A DNA stretch of 6,874 bases from Coriobacteriia bacterium. GTDB lineage: Bacteria; Actinomycetota; Coriobacteriia; Coriobacteriales; UBA8131. The stretch covers positions 1 through 6,874 of the forward strand of contig WRFC01000043.1 of NCBI GenBank assembly GCA_009779015.1, given 5' to 3'. Position 1 is the stretch's first letter; each line of letters opens with the position of its first letter. This document shows positions 1-5,093 of this stretch, piece after piece. Under the pieces are notes generated by a model, which made no database searches, was not told where the DNA came from, and saw only the letters and a list, made by a program, of their open reading frames with translations. The translations under genes were made by a program, and so were the position numbers.

Positions 1-743
1 CCGAGGCCCTCGCCTACATCGACAACCGCCGCAAGGCCGGCCGTAATATCGCCCTCGGCGTCGGGCTGATCCTCCTCGGAGTGGCCGGCCTCGTCCTGCT
101 CGACGGCACCATCCTCCAAAACGGCTCGCTGAACACGGCCGGCCTGATCGTCTTCTTCATCGCCCTCATCGCTGCCGTGCCGATCTTCATCGTCAGCGGC
201 CTGCGCATGAACAACAACGCGGACTACAAGGCCAACGGCGTCCGCCTCGACGCGTCCTGCGCCGACCAGGTCGCCCAGCAATACGCCCGCTTTATGCAGC
301 GCTTTACCATCCTGGTCGCCCTCGGCGTGGTTCTCATCCTGGTCGGCGTCGCCCTGGTCGCCATCCTCTCGGGCCTGCTCACCCAAATCACCTCAAGCGG
401 CTTTGCCCTGAGCAGGCTGACCACCCTCCCGGTCGCCCTCCTGCTCGTCCTCATCGCCTGCGCCGCCTTCCTCTTCGTCCTCATGGGCGCCACCAAGTCG
501 GCCTACAACCATCTCTTGAACCGCGACGACTTCAGGCAACAGGCCAACCCCAAATCCGAGCGCATCGTCGGCACCATCGCCAGCGTCTACTGGCCGCTGA
601 CCGTCGTCATCTACCTGCTCTGGAGCTTCATCTTCAACGCCTGGTCGATCAGCTGGCTGGTCTGGCCAATCGCCGGCATCGCCTTTGGCGCCATCGCCGG
701 CGGCATCAGCACCTGGCATAACAGTAATCAAGGGGAGAAGTAA
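1..743 (+). CDS. Multi-pass membrane protein, C-terminal part (5' end outside window)
   Basis: The reading frame is open from the left edge (first full codon at position 3) to TAA at 741-743, giving 246 visible residues with no start in view. The GTG at 81 falls inside a membrane helix, so it is unlikely to be the real start. Six hydrophobic segments can be seen at about residues 16-36, 46-66, 102-126, 141-162, 192-211 and 215-234. A polar loop of about 35 residues separates helices 2 and 3, and a charged loop separates helices 4 and 5. The visible part begins with a basic stretch (YIDNRRKAGR) leading into helix 1. The last two helices are Trp-rich (VYWPLT, SWLVWPIAG). I associate this layout with membrane tails behind an HTH or zinc-ribbon N-terminus in Gram-positive bacteria, where the role is usually unknown. 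That assignment is from memory of the family; no DNA-binding domain is visible here. It converges on the lysozyme gene. Function not assigned. Confidence 0.8.
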   Translation, partial: EALAYIDNRRKAGRNIALGVGLILLGVAGLVLLDGTILQNGSLNTAGLIVFFIALIAAVPIFIVSGLRMNNNADYKANGVRLDASCADQVAQQYARFMQRFTILVALGVVLILVGVALVAILSGLLTQITSSGFALSRLTTLPVALLLVLIACAAFLFVLMGATKSAYNHLLNRDDFRQQANPKSERIVGTIASVYWPLTVVIYLLWSFIFNAWSISWLVWPIAGIAFGAIAGGISTWHNSNQGEK

Positions 744-751
744 CCGGCGCA

Positions 752-893
752 CGCCAGCGCCCCCGCCACGTCGCCAGCGCCCCTGCCTCACGCCCGCCCC
801 CGCCTCACGGCCGGGCGGGCTGCCTCACGACCGGGCGGGCCGCCCCGCCGCACTAGCCCGTCGCCCGCCCCCGCCTCACTGCCCGGGCGGGCT
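752..893. repeat. GC-rich imperfect repeats between convergent genes
   Basis: This stretch between two convergent genes is almost pure G+C and built from related short units. The heptamer GCCTCAC occurs at 785, 802, 822 and 873, with a one-mismatch copy (GCCGCAC) at 847. The blocks at 802-821 and 822-841 are adjacent 20-bp copies differing at two positions. CGCCCGCCCCCGCCTCAC is present exactly at 791-808 and 862-879, and the similarity continues to 821 and 893. CGCCAGCGCCCC is repeated at 752 and 772. The last copy overlaps the end of the lysozyme gene, including its stop codon, so the array contributes the final codons. Slippage or local duplication could produce it. No function is visible beyond possible hairpins. 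Confidence 0.7.
792..820. terminator. Candidate GC stem-loop in convergent intergenic array
   Basis: GCCCGCCC at 792-799 is complementary to GGGCGGGC at 813-820, leaving a 13-base loop. The same pair occurs at 863-870 with 885-892, and a further GGGCGGGC lies at 833-840, so several alternative hairpins can form. The position between two convergent 3' ends suits bidirectional termination. There is no T-run on either strand, so a classical intrinsic terminator is not demonstrated. The hairpins may instead protect 3' ends or be a by-product of the repeats. Confidence 0.3.
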
Positions 894-1907
894 GCCCTGA
901 TGCACAACCACGTTACCGGGCAGGGCCTTCTGGTCGTTTGGCCCCAAAGTCGAGAAATCGATGTTCAGGTCAACCAAGGTATTTATCCCGGCGATCACAC
1001 CCGAGCTCGTAAACTGCCAGAACGCGAAGTCAAAGCCATAGTAGCTGGGGCTCAGAACGTTATACTCGGCAAACCAGAACTGGTACTTCGAACGCAGGTC
1101 AAGGTCGTACATCAACAGGTCCTTGGCGTTGCCGTAGATCATCACCCGATAGCCGGCCGCCTCGATGCGCTCGGCAAACGCCCGCGCGTCAATCGAGCGC
1201 TCGACGCTCGAAAGGTTGTTGGCGCGCCCCTGGCTGTCATCCACCGTCTCAAAATCATAGACCACCGGCAGGTCCAGCACCTGCCCGTTCAGCGCCGCCA
1301 GCACAAAGTCGGCCTCCTCCTCAGCCTCCGCCGCACTCGTGGCCTGTGAGAAAAAATAGACGCCGACCTTCAGGCCGGCCGCCTTTGCCCCTTGCATATT
1401 CGCCTGATACTGGGTGTCGCTAATGATATTGCCCCCGGCATAGCCCCGCGCACCAACCCTGATAAAGGCAAACTCGATGCCGTTTTGCGCCACCTTGGGC
1501 CAATCGATGGCACCTTGATGCTCCGAGACATCAACCCCCACCTGCACAGATGATGTCCCGGTCACCTCATAGCTGCTGGCCGCCGGCTGGACCGGGGACG
1601 ATATATTAAAGGGGTTCATGCCAAAGCCCGTGCCCCCCGGCGCCTGGCTGGCCAAGGCCGTCAGGCCAGCATTCTGCCCGCCCGTCGCCTCTTTGCCTCC
1701 CAAGGCGTTGCCCAAGACAACCACCAGAATAGGGATAAGGGCCACCAGCACGATGTTGGCCACGGCAAAGCGAAAGAGAAACCGTTTGCGGGGTACACCG
1801 ACCGGCTTTTTGGGCTTGCTGACAATAGCCCGCTGGGGGCCGTCTTGGCCAGCTCTTTTGGACCGCCCTCCCCTGAGCTGAGCCTTCTCTCTCCCGTGAA
1901 CCGCCAA
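876..1907 (-). CDS. Membrane-anchored GH25 lysozyme (muramidase)
   Basis: This 343-residue protein should cleave the beta-1,4 MurNAc-GlcNAc bond of peptidoglycan outside the membrane. Residues 1-43 are strongly basic and presumably cytoplasmic. Residues 44-66 form one hydrophobic helix, and 67-120 are a Gly/Ala/Ser/Pro-rich linker. The GH25 domain spans about 122-320. It opens with GVDVSEHQG (D126) and carries the DxE catalytic pair in VVYDFE (D218, E220) near its middle. It ends near the FWQFTSSG and LVDLNID motifs, as expected for the family. No cell-wall-binding repeat follows; the tail is about 22 residues. With no lipobox and a long basic N-terminus, it looks like a type II membrane-anchored enzyme rather than a secreted one. 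Other muramidase families are unlikely given these motifs. The start is TTG at 1905-1907, with GAGG six bases upstream; the next ATG would remove the membrane helix. It lies 87 bases downstream of the cysteine synthase gene on the same strand and may be cotranscribed. Confidence 0.9.
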   Translation of the reverse strand: MAVHGREKAQLRGGRSKRAGQDGPQRAIVSKPKKPVGVPRKRFLFRFAVANIVLVALIPILVVVLGNALGGKEATGGQNAGLTALASQAPGGTGFGMNPFNISSPVQPAASSYEVTGTSSVQVGVDVSEHQGAIDWPKVAQNGIEFAFIRVGARGYAGGNIISDTQYQANMQGAKAAGLKVGVYFFSQATSAAEAEEEADFVLAALNGQVLDLPVVYDFETVDDSQGRANNLSSVERSIDARAFAERIEAAGYRVMIYGNAKDLLMYDLDLRSKYQFWFAEYNVLSPSYYGFDFAFWQFTSSGVIAGINTLVDLNIDFSTLGPNDQKALPGNVVVHQGSPPGQ

Positions 1908-1917
1908 AAGAAGCCTC

Positions 1918-2003
1918 GCTAGAATTTAGACAGAGCGCTAGACTTGCAACACCTTGCAACGACTTGCAACAGATAGCTAGATTTTAACAGAGCCCTAGAC
2001 CTG
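1918..2003. repeat. Three phased 10-bp repeats inside a 28-bp direct-repeat pair
   Basis: Three abutting copies of a 10-bp unit lie at 1941-1950 (GACTTGCAAC), 1951-1960 (ACCTTGCAAC) and 1961-1970 (GACTTGCAAC). They share CTTGCAAC at exactly one helical turn. They are flanked by a longer repeat, GCTAGAATTTAGACAGAGC followed by GCTAGACTTG at 1918-1946, and GCTAGATTTTAACAGAGC followed by CCTAGACCTG at 1976-2003. Over the last 23 bases of each copy, 19 match. The right copy covers the stop codon of the cysteine synthase gene. On the minus strand the block lies directly upstream of the lysozyme start, so an operator or activator array is one reading. TTGCAA at 1949-1944 could serve as a -35 element, but the -10 (AATTCT after 17 bases) is poor. 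Confidence 0.75.
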
Positions 2004-2891
2004 AAAGAGGTTGGTGCTCAGGTACTTCTCGCCGCGGTCCGGCAAGACCACGACAATGACCCCGCTCTCGATCTCCTCGGCCACCCGCCGGGCGGCCAGC
2101 ATCGCAGCCCCGCTAGACATGCCCACGAAGATGCCCTCTTGCAAAACGATCTGGCGGGCCACCTCGTAGGCCTCTTCGGTATCGATCAAGATGCTCTCGT
2201 CAATCGCGTTAATATCGTAGATCTCGGGCACGATGGCCTCGGCCAGGCTCTTCAAGCCCTGGATGTAGTGCCCCTTGACCGGCTGCGCCTCGATGATCTT
2301 GACGTCGGGGTTGCGCTCTTTCAGCATCTTGCCCACGCCCATCAATGTCCCCGAGGTCCCCAGCGCCGAGACAAAGTGCGTCACGCGCCCCTCGGTCTGC
2401 TCCCAGATCTCTTCGGCCGTGGTCTTGTAATGGGCGATCTTGTTGTATTCGTTCGAGAACTGGTTGGGGTTAAAGTAGAGGCCCGGGTTCTCGGCAATCA
2501 GCTCGCGCGTCTTCATGATCGCGCCATCGGTGCCCAGGGCGGGGTCGGTCAGAATGATCTCGCAACCAAAGGCCTTGATCATCTTCTGCCGTTCGATCGA
2601 GACAGCCGCACTCATCACTATCTGCACCCGGTAGCCCTTGACCGCGCCGATCATGGCCAGGCCGATACCGGTGTTGCCCGAGGTCGCCTCGATGATCAGC
2701 TTGTCCGGCGTCAGCGACCCTTCAGCCTCGGCCTGCTCGATCATCTTCAGGGCAATGCGGTCCTTGATGCTCCCGGTCGGGTTAAAGCCCTCGACCTTGG
2801 CCAGCATCTCGACGTTTGGGTTGGGGTTCATCTGATTGATGCGTACCATCGGGGTATTGCCGATCGTGTCCAATATATTGTCGTAAATCAC
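1995..2891 (-). CDS. cysK: Cysteine synthase family protein (PLP-dependent)
   Basis: This cytoplasmic beta-replacement enzyme should make L-cysteine from an activated serine, normally O-acetylserine, and sulfide. I place the start at GTG 2889-2891. It has AAGGGAG six bases upstream and gives 298 residues beginning VIYDNILDTIGNTPMVRI, which is where the family begins. An ATG 11 codons further upstream has no ribosome site. Visible landmarks are the PLP lysine K43 in NPTGSIKDR, the substrate loop TSGNTG (70-75), the phosphate loop GTSGT (178-182), and PDRGEKYLST near the C-terminus. There is no C-terminal CBS regulatory domain and no N-terminal heme region, so cystathionine beta-synthase is unlikely. 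GTSGTLMGVG, VPEIYD and EGIFVGMSSG recall the CysM branch, some of whose members use O-phosphoserine, so the serine donor is uncertain. Stop is TAG at 1995-1997. Confidence 0.9.
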   Translation of the reverse strand: MIYDNILDTIGNTPMVRINQMNPNPNVEMLAKVEGFNPTGSIKDRIALKMIEQAEAEGSLTPDKLIIEATSGNTGIGLAMIGAVKGYRVQIVMSAAVSIERQKMIKAFGCEIILTDPALGTDGAIMKTRELIAENPGLYFNPNQFSNEYNKIAHYKTTAEEIWEQTEGRVTHFVSALGTSGTLMGVGKMLKERNPDVKIIEAQPVKGHYIQGLKSLAEAIVPEIYDINAIDESILIDTEEAYEVARQIVLQEGIFVGMSSGAAMLAARRVAEEIESGVIVVVLPDRGEKYLSTNLFQV

Positions 2892-3266
2892 GTATTTCTC
2901 CCTTATCTGTAAATGGCCTGGCATAGGCTTAGAGGCAGCCCGGGATGGCCGGGTTTGCGCTGGATGCTTGTCCAGCCTCGGTTTATACCGCTATTCTATT
3001 CTATTGCCCTAAACAATTTTTTGTTTGTTTTCACACTGTGGCATTCGCTACCGTACAGCGCCCGGTTCAGCGGTTTTTTTCGCCCGCCGCGCCCATTGGC
3101 GCCTTTGCCAATACCGACAATTCGCCAAAGGCTGGCCGCTGCGCGCGCAAAAAGGTATAGAATTGCCTTCTAAGCGCTGGCCTGATGCTGAGGGCGACAG
3201 TTGGCACACGGGTTTTTCAAAAAGATGCCGGCCGGCAAAAAACGCAGGGAGTCTGGAGGGTTGAAG
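2892..3266. promoter_or_regulatory. Divergent intergenic region, cysteine synthase / flavin protein
   Basis: No credible gene lies in these 375 bases. The reading frames that cross it lack ribosome sites and family features. The AT-rich core at about 2980-3050 should contain the cysteine synthase promoter. On the minus strand TATAAA (2987-2982) and two TAGAAT hexamers (3003-2998, 2998-2993) are possible -10 elements, but none has a good -35 at the right distance. On the + strand TTGTCC (2968-2973), 18 bases, TATTCT (2992-2997) is a mediocre promoter, and TATAGA at 3156-3161 is a second possible -10. Dyads include GCTGGA/TCCAGC (2959-2976), AAACAA-TTTT-TTGTTT (3011-3026), ATTGGC/GCCAAT (3095-3112) and the palindrome TGCCGGCCGGCA (3226-3237). 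A seven-T run at 3074-3080 has only a weak upstream stem, so I do not call it a terminator. Confidence 0.5.
2991..3005. repeat. (CTATT)x3 short tandem repeat
   Basis: Three perfect copies of CTATT sit in the AT-rich core upstream of the cysteine synthase gene. They overlap the TAGAAT (minus strand) and TATTCT (plus strand) -10-like hexamers. Gain or loss of a unit would change promoter spacing. Three units is short, so this may be chance. Confidence 0.6.
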
Positions 3267-3662
3267 ATGGATGAGGTTTTTGATTTTTTGAAGCGGAACG
3301 CGCCTTTGTTCTTGGCCACCACCGACGGCGAGCGGCCTTACCTGCGCCCAGTCGGCGCGGTCAACTTCTTTGAGGGCAAGGTCTATGTCCAAACAAACCG
3401 CGAGAAGCCGGTGGGCAAGCAGATAGCGGCCAACCCCAACGCGGCCATCTGCGTCTACGACGGCAAGAACGCGCTGCGCATCTCGTGCCAGCTGGTCGAA
3501 GACATGCGGCCAGAGGCCGTCGAGAGCATGCTCCAGGCCTATCCCTTCTTACGCGAGAAGTACGAGGCCGAAGACACCGACGTCGTCTATTGCCTGGCAA
3601 ACGGCACGGCCACCTTTGCCCCGCCGCGGACCGAGGGCGCGCCCGACGTCATCAAGTTCTAA
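3267..3662 (+). CDS. Pyridoxamine 5'-phosphate oxidase-like FMN protein (NimA-like)
   Basis: This 131-residue protein belongs to the split-barrel flavin-binding fold shared by PNPOx-like proteins and nitroimidazole reductases. The start ATG at 3267 has GGAGGG six bases upstream; in-frame codons before it have no comparable site. Visible family features are the N-terminal helix followed by LFLATTDGERPYLRPVGAV (residues 14-32), the strand FFEGKVYVQTN (34-44), then REKPVGKQIAANPNAAICVY (45-64) and the LREKY segment (95-99). Such proteins usually bind FMN as homodimers and reduce small molecules, but substrates are seldom known. At 131 residues it is much shorter than true PNPOx (about 200), so a role in B6 synthesis is unlikely. 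It has two cysteines, C74 and C109. It appears monocistronic: it is divergent from the cysteine synthase, and 245 bases separate it from the next gene. The family is clear; the substrate is unknown. Confidence 0.85.
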   Translation: MDEVFDFLKRNAPLFLATTDGERPYLRPVGAVNFFEGKVYVQTNREKPVGKQIAANPNAAICVYDGKNALRISCQLVEDMRPEAVESMLQAYPFLREKYEAEDTDVVYCLANGTATFAPPRTEGAPDVIKF

Positions 3663-3835
3663 ACTGGCCGCAATGGCTCAGGCAAATGGGGGGCCCCTCA
3701 AAAACGGTACGCTGCAAGGTCGTGTCCCGGGTTGGTTATTGGGCACTCTAAAAAAGCGGGTCCGACCGGTCAACGCGGTTTTCTCGACAAAAATCGGCTT
3801 GACATGGCCAATCCGGCAGAGACTGTTGCTTGGGC

Positions 3836-3880
3836 TGCTATTATGGTCTGGCCAGATCAACAAAGGGGCATAATCATGCC
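3836..3880 (+). promoter_or_regulatory. Extended -10 promoter and dyads before DUF6951 gene
   Basis: TGCTATTAT at 3836-3844 fits an extended -10 element (TGn plus TATTAT), putting the transcript start near 3850 and leaving a leader of about 58 bases. No good -35 sits at the matching distance. A perfect TTGACA at 3799-3804 is too far upstream (34 bases) and has no partner of its own. Two dyads follow at once: TCTGGCCAGA (3847-3856) and GGCAT-AATC-ATGCC (3867-3880), both placed where a repressor or RNA hairpin could act. The rest of 3663-3907 shows no gene and only weak hairpins. Confidence 0.45.
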
Positions 3881-3907
3881 ATCGATTTTCAGAGGAAGAA
3901 GGTATTG

Positions 3908-4231
3908 ATGACTAAAGTAACAATCAACCCAGGCGTTTGTGGCTTCGTCACAAAGGTCGAAGCGGTGGCCGAAGACGGAGTAAACGCCACCTTGACGGTA
4001 CAGACAGATTGCAAGTCGGTGCGCAAGATGATCGATGAGCTGGGCAGCACCTACAGCGGCTACGACGTCTGCCTGCGCAAGCCGGGCACCGGCGTCTTTT
4101 ACGAGTACGCGGCCAACAACCAGTATGACCAGCATTGTGCCTGTGCTGTCATCTCTGGCATCATCAAGTGCATCGAGGCCGAGTGCCAGCTGGCCCTCCC
4201 CCGCGATGTCTCAGTGACATTCGAGAAGTAA
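3908..4231 (+). CDS. DUF6951-type cysteine-rich small protein
   Basis: The 107-residue protein resembles the DUF6951 family, which I recognise by its start (MTKVTINPGVCGF), an internal TDC motif and its end (CIEAECQLALPRDVSVTFEK). The function of the family is unknown. It has seven cysteines: C11, C35, C55, C77, C79, C88 and C93, plus H76 next to the CAC pair. This suggests metal, Fe-S or thiol/persulfide chemistry, but that is inference. There is no signal peptide or membrane helix, so it should be cytoplasmic. ATG 3908 is preceded by a purine-rich site (GAGGAAGAAGG) ending five bases before it. An upstream extension is open in frame but lacks a ribosome site and family similarity. The gene has its own promoter region, is followed by a strong stem-loop, and lies 231 bases before the persulfide operon, so any functional tie rests on proximity and cysteine content. 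Confidence 0.8.
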   Translation: MTKVTINPGVCGFVTKVEAVAEDGVNATLTVQTDCKSVRKMIDELGSTYSGYDVCLRKPGTGVFYEYAANNQYDQHCACAVISGIIKCIEAECQLALPRDVSVTFEK

Positions 4232-4263
4232 TTAGCTCAGGGCAAGGCCTTGAAATAAAGCAA

Positions 4264-4297
4264 GCAGGGCGGCTGAAAGGTATCTCGGCCGCCCTGC
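4264..4297 (+). terminator. Strong 10-bp stem-loop after DUF6951 gene
   Basis: GCAGGGCGGC (4264-4273) pairs perfectly with GCCGCCCTGC (4288-4297) across a 14-base loop, starting 33 bases after the stop codon. The position fits transcription termination, insulating the next promoter. The bases after it (CCGTATATTCCC) are not a T-run, so intrinsic termination would be atypical. It could also be a 3' stabilising hairpin. Confidence 0.55.
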
Positions 4298-4328
4298 CCG
4301 TATATTCCCAGCAATACCCAAAAGTGCC

Positions 4329-4357
4329 TTGACTTTAGGGCATCTGCTATCTATATT
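4329..4357 (+). promoter_or_regulatory. Sigma70-type promoter of arsR-rhodanese-reductase operon
   Basis: TTGACT (4329-4334), a 17-base spacer and TATATT (4352-4357) match the TTGACA/TATAAT consensus at five of six positions in each hexamer. This is the best housekeeping promoter in the window. Transcription would start near 4364 and give a leader of about 100 bases before the GTG at 4463. Confidence 0.75.
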
Positions 4358-4406
4358 ATTACTTGCTTATATTCTTATATATGTGACCGAAATGGTCCCA
4401 TTTGGG
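4352..4406 (+). promoter_or_regulatory. Candidate operator dyads of the ArsR-type regulator
   Basis: Three elements overlap or follow the -10. TATATTATTA (4352-4361) recurs as TATATTCTTA (4368-4377), a direct repeat offset by 16 bases. TATAT-TCTT-ATATA (4368-4381) is a perfect 5-bp AT-rich dyad just after the expected transcript start. AAATGG-TC-CCATTT (4390-4403) is a perfect 6-bp dyad that extends to 4387-4406 with one mismatch. ArsR-family repressors bind AT-rich dyads at or near promoters, so autoregulation is likely. Which element is the operator cannot be decided by eye. Confidence 0.45.
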
Positions 4407-4407
4407 G

Positions 4408-4443
4408 GCTCGAACCGCTCGAACTGCTTGAAACGCTTGGACA
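4408..4443 (+). repeat. 9-bp tandem repeat in operon leader
   Basis: Four degenerate 9-bp units run in tandem: GCTCGAACC, GCTCGAACT, GCTTGAAAC and GCTTGGACA. In the regulator's frame they would read as a Leu-Glu repeat. No ATG, GTG or TTG precedes them in frame nearby, and the GTG at 4463 has a good ribosome site. I therefore treat the block as untranslated leader or a degenerate former N-terminus. Confidence 0.55.
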
Positions 4444-4462
4444 GACTCCAGAGGAGCCGACT

Positions 4463-4753
4463 GTGGAAGAGAACGCTAAACAACTTGCCGCCCTCTTGCG
4501 GCTGCTGGCCAATGAGAACCGCCTGCTCATCCTCTGCGCCTTGATCGACAAGGCGCTGACGGTGAACAAGATTGCCGAGCATGTGCCGGATATCTCACAA
4601 CCCGCCCTCTCCCAACACTTGCAACTTCTGAAGACCGCCAAGATCCTCGAGTCCGAAAAGACGGCCCAAAGCGTCACATATTGGATTGCCGATTCTCGCA
4701 TCCTCGAGATTATGGAAACACTGAAGACCAACTATTGTGATAAGGAGGACTAG
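4463..4753 (+). CDS. ArsR-family regulator, dithiol persulfide-sensor type (SqrR/BigR/YgaV-like)
   Basis: This 96-residue winged-helix repressor is first in a three-gene operon. The start is GTG 4463 with GAGGAG six bases upstream. An N-terminal helix (5-16) leads to the ANENRLLIL segment (16-24). The recognition helix is within SQPALSQHLQLLK (45-57), and the beta-wing is about 63-75. It has exactly two cysteines: C25 in LLILCAL and C92 in LKTNYC near the C-terminus. The metal-binding ELCVC box of arsenic/cadmium sensors is absent. In SqrR and BigR (C41/C107 and C42/C108, as I recall) a cysteine pair at matching positions and nearly the same spacing (67 residues here) forms a polysulfide bridge that releases DNA. 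E. coli YgaV, which lies beside the rhodanese gene ygaP, shares the ILC and YC motifs. I infer repression of its own operon, relieved by sulfide-derived persulfides. A metal sensor using only C25 and C92 is less likely. Confidence 0.88.
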   Translation: MEENAKQLAALLRLLANENRLLILCALIDKALTVNKIAEHVPDISQPALSQHLQLLKTAKILESEKTAQSVTYWIADSRILEIMETLKTNYCDKED

Positions 4754-4755
4754 AC

Positions 4756-5088
4756 ATGGGTTTGTTTGGTAGTTTATTCGGAGGGGGCGGCGGGCTCACC
4801 GCCGAGCAGGCCAAGGCCGAGATGGACTCGGGCAAAGACTACACCTTGATTGACGTGCGCAACCCCGACGAGTACAAGATGGGGCATATCCCCGGCGCCA
4901 AGTTGATGCCGCTATCGTCGTTGCAGGCCAGCGCGGGCAAGGGCCTTCCGGACAAGGGTGCGCGCATCCTCGTCTACTGCCAAAGCGGCGGGCGTGCCGG
5001 CAGCGCCGTCCAACTGCTCCATCAACTGGGCTATGACAATGCGATCAGCTTTGGTGGCATCTCGAGCTGGCCATACGAAGTTGTGTGA
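4756..5088 (+). CDS. Single-domain rhodanese
   Basis: This 110-residue protein is a complete single rhodanese domain that carries sulfane sulfur on a cysteine. AGGAGG lies seven bases before the ATG, and only two bases separate it from the regulator's stop, so the genes are cotranscribed. Residues 1-13 are a short hydrophobic glycine-rich leader (MGLFGSLFGG, then GGG), too short for a normal signal peptide; it may be flexible or touch the membrane. The domain runs from about 14 to 110. It includes LIDVRNPDEYKMGHIPGA (31-48) and the active-site loop CQSGGR with C75 and R80, then GGISSW near the end (100-105). The six-residue loop is typical of thiosulfate/persulfide sulfurtransferases rather than Cdc25-type phosphatases. 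There are no other cysteines. It probably passes sulfur between thiosulfate, glutathione- or CoA-type thiols and the downstream reductase; the actual donor is unknown. Confidence 0.92.
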   Translation: MGLFGSLFGGGGGLTAEQAKAEMDSGKDYTLIDVRNPDEYKMGHIPGAKLMPLSSLQASAGKGLPDKGARILVYCQSGGRAGSAVQLLHQLGYDNAISFGGISSWPYEVV

Positions 5089-5093
5089 GAACG

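Noticed and set aside
393..791. Minus-strand open frame of 132 codons over the membrane-protein gene
   Set aside because: It is the antisense of a clear six-helix protein; its Gly/Asp/Glu-rich low-complexity translation is typical of antisense GC-rich DNA, and it has no family motif.
1941..1970. CRISPR-like or attachment-site repeat
   Set aside because: The units abut without spacers and are only 10 bp; no cas gene, integrase or tRNA is present.
2139..2912. Plus-strand open frame of 257 codons opposite the cysteine synthase
   Set aside because: It is fully antisense to an enzyme with all its motifs intact, and its translation shows no recognisable domain.
3051..3080. ACCG/CGGT stem followed by seven T as an intrinsic terminator
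   Set aside because: The stem is only four base pairs with a 17-base loop, and no plus-strand gene ends upstream of it.
2913..3173. Small plus-strand frame with a hydrophobic stretch in the divergent region
   Set aside because: There is no ribosome site before its ATG, the composition changes along it, and it covers the AT-rich promoter zone of the cysteine synthase gene.
3048..3392. Minus-strand frame of 114 codons upstream of and over the flavin protein
   Set aside because: It overlaps the 5' half of a well-supported gene and has no recognisable motif.
3799..3804. Perfect TTGACA as a promoter -35 for the DUF6951 gene
   Set aside because: At 16-18 bases downstream there is nothing like TATAAT; the extended -10 at 3836 is a better start signal and is too far away to pair with it.
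3814..3831. Possible sigma54 promoter (CGGCAGAGACTGTTGCTT)
   Set aside because: The GG to GC distance is one base longer than the fixed -24/-12 spacing, and the first T of TGGC is missing.
4463..4753. Arsenic or zinc/cadmium-sensing ArsR
   Set aside because: The ELCVC-type metal box is missing, there are only two cysteines 67 residues apart, and the operon partners handle sulfur and not metals.
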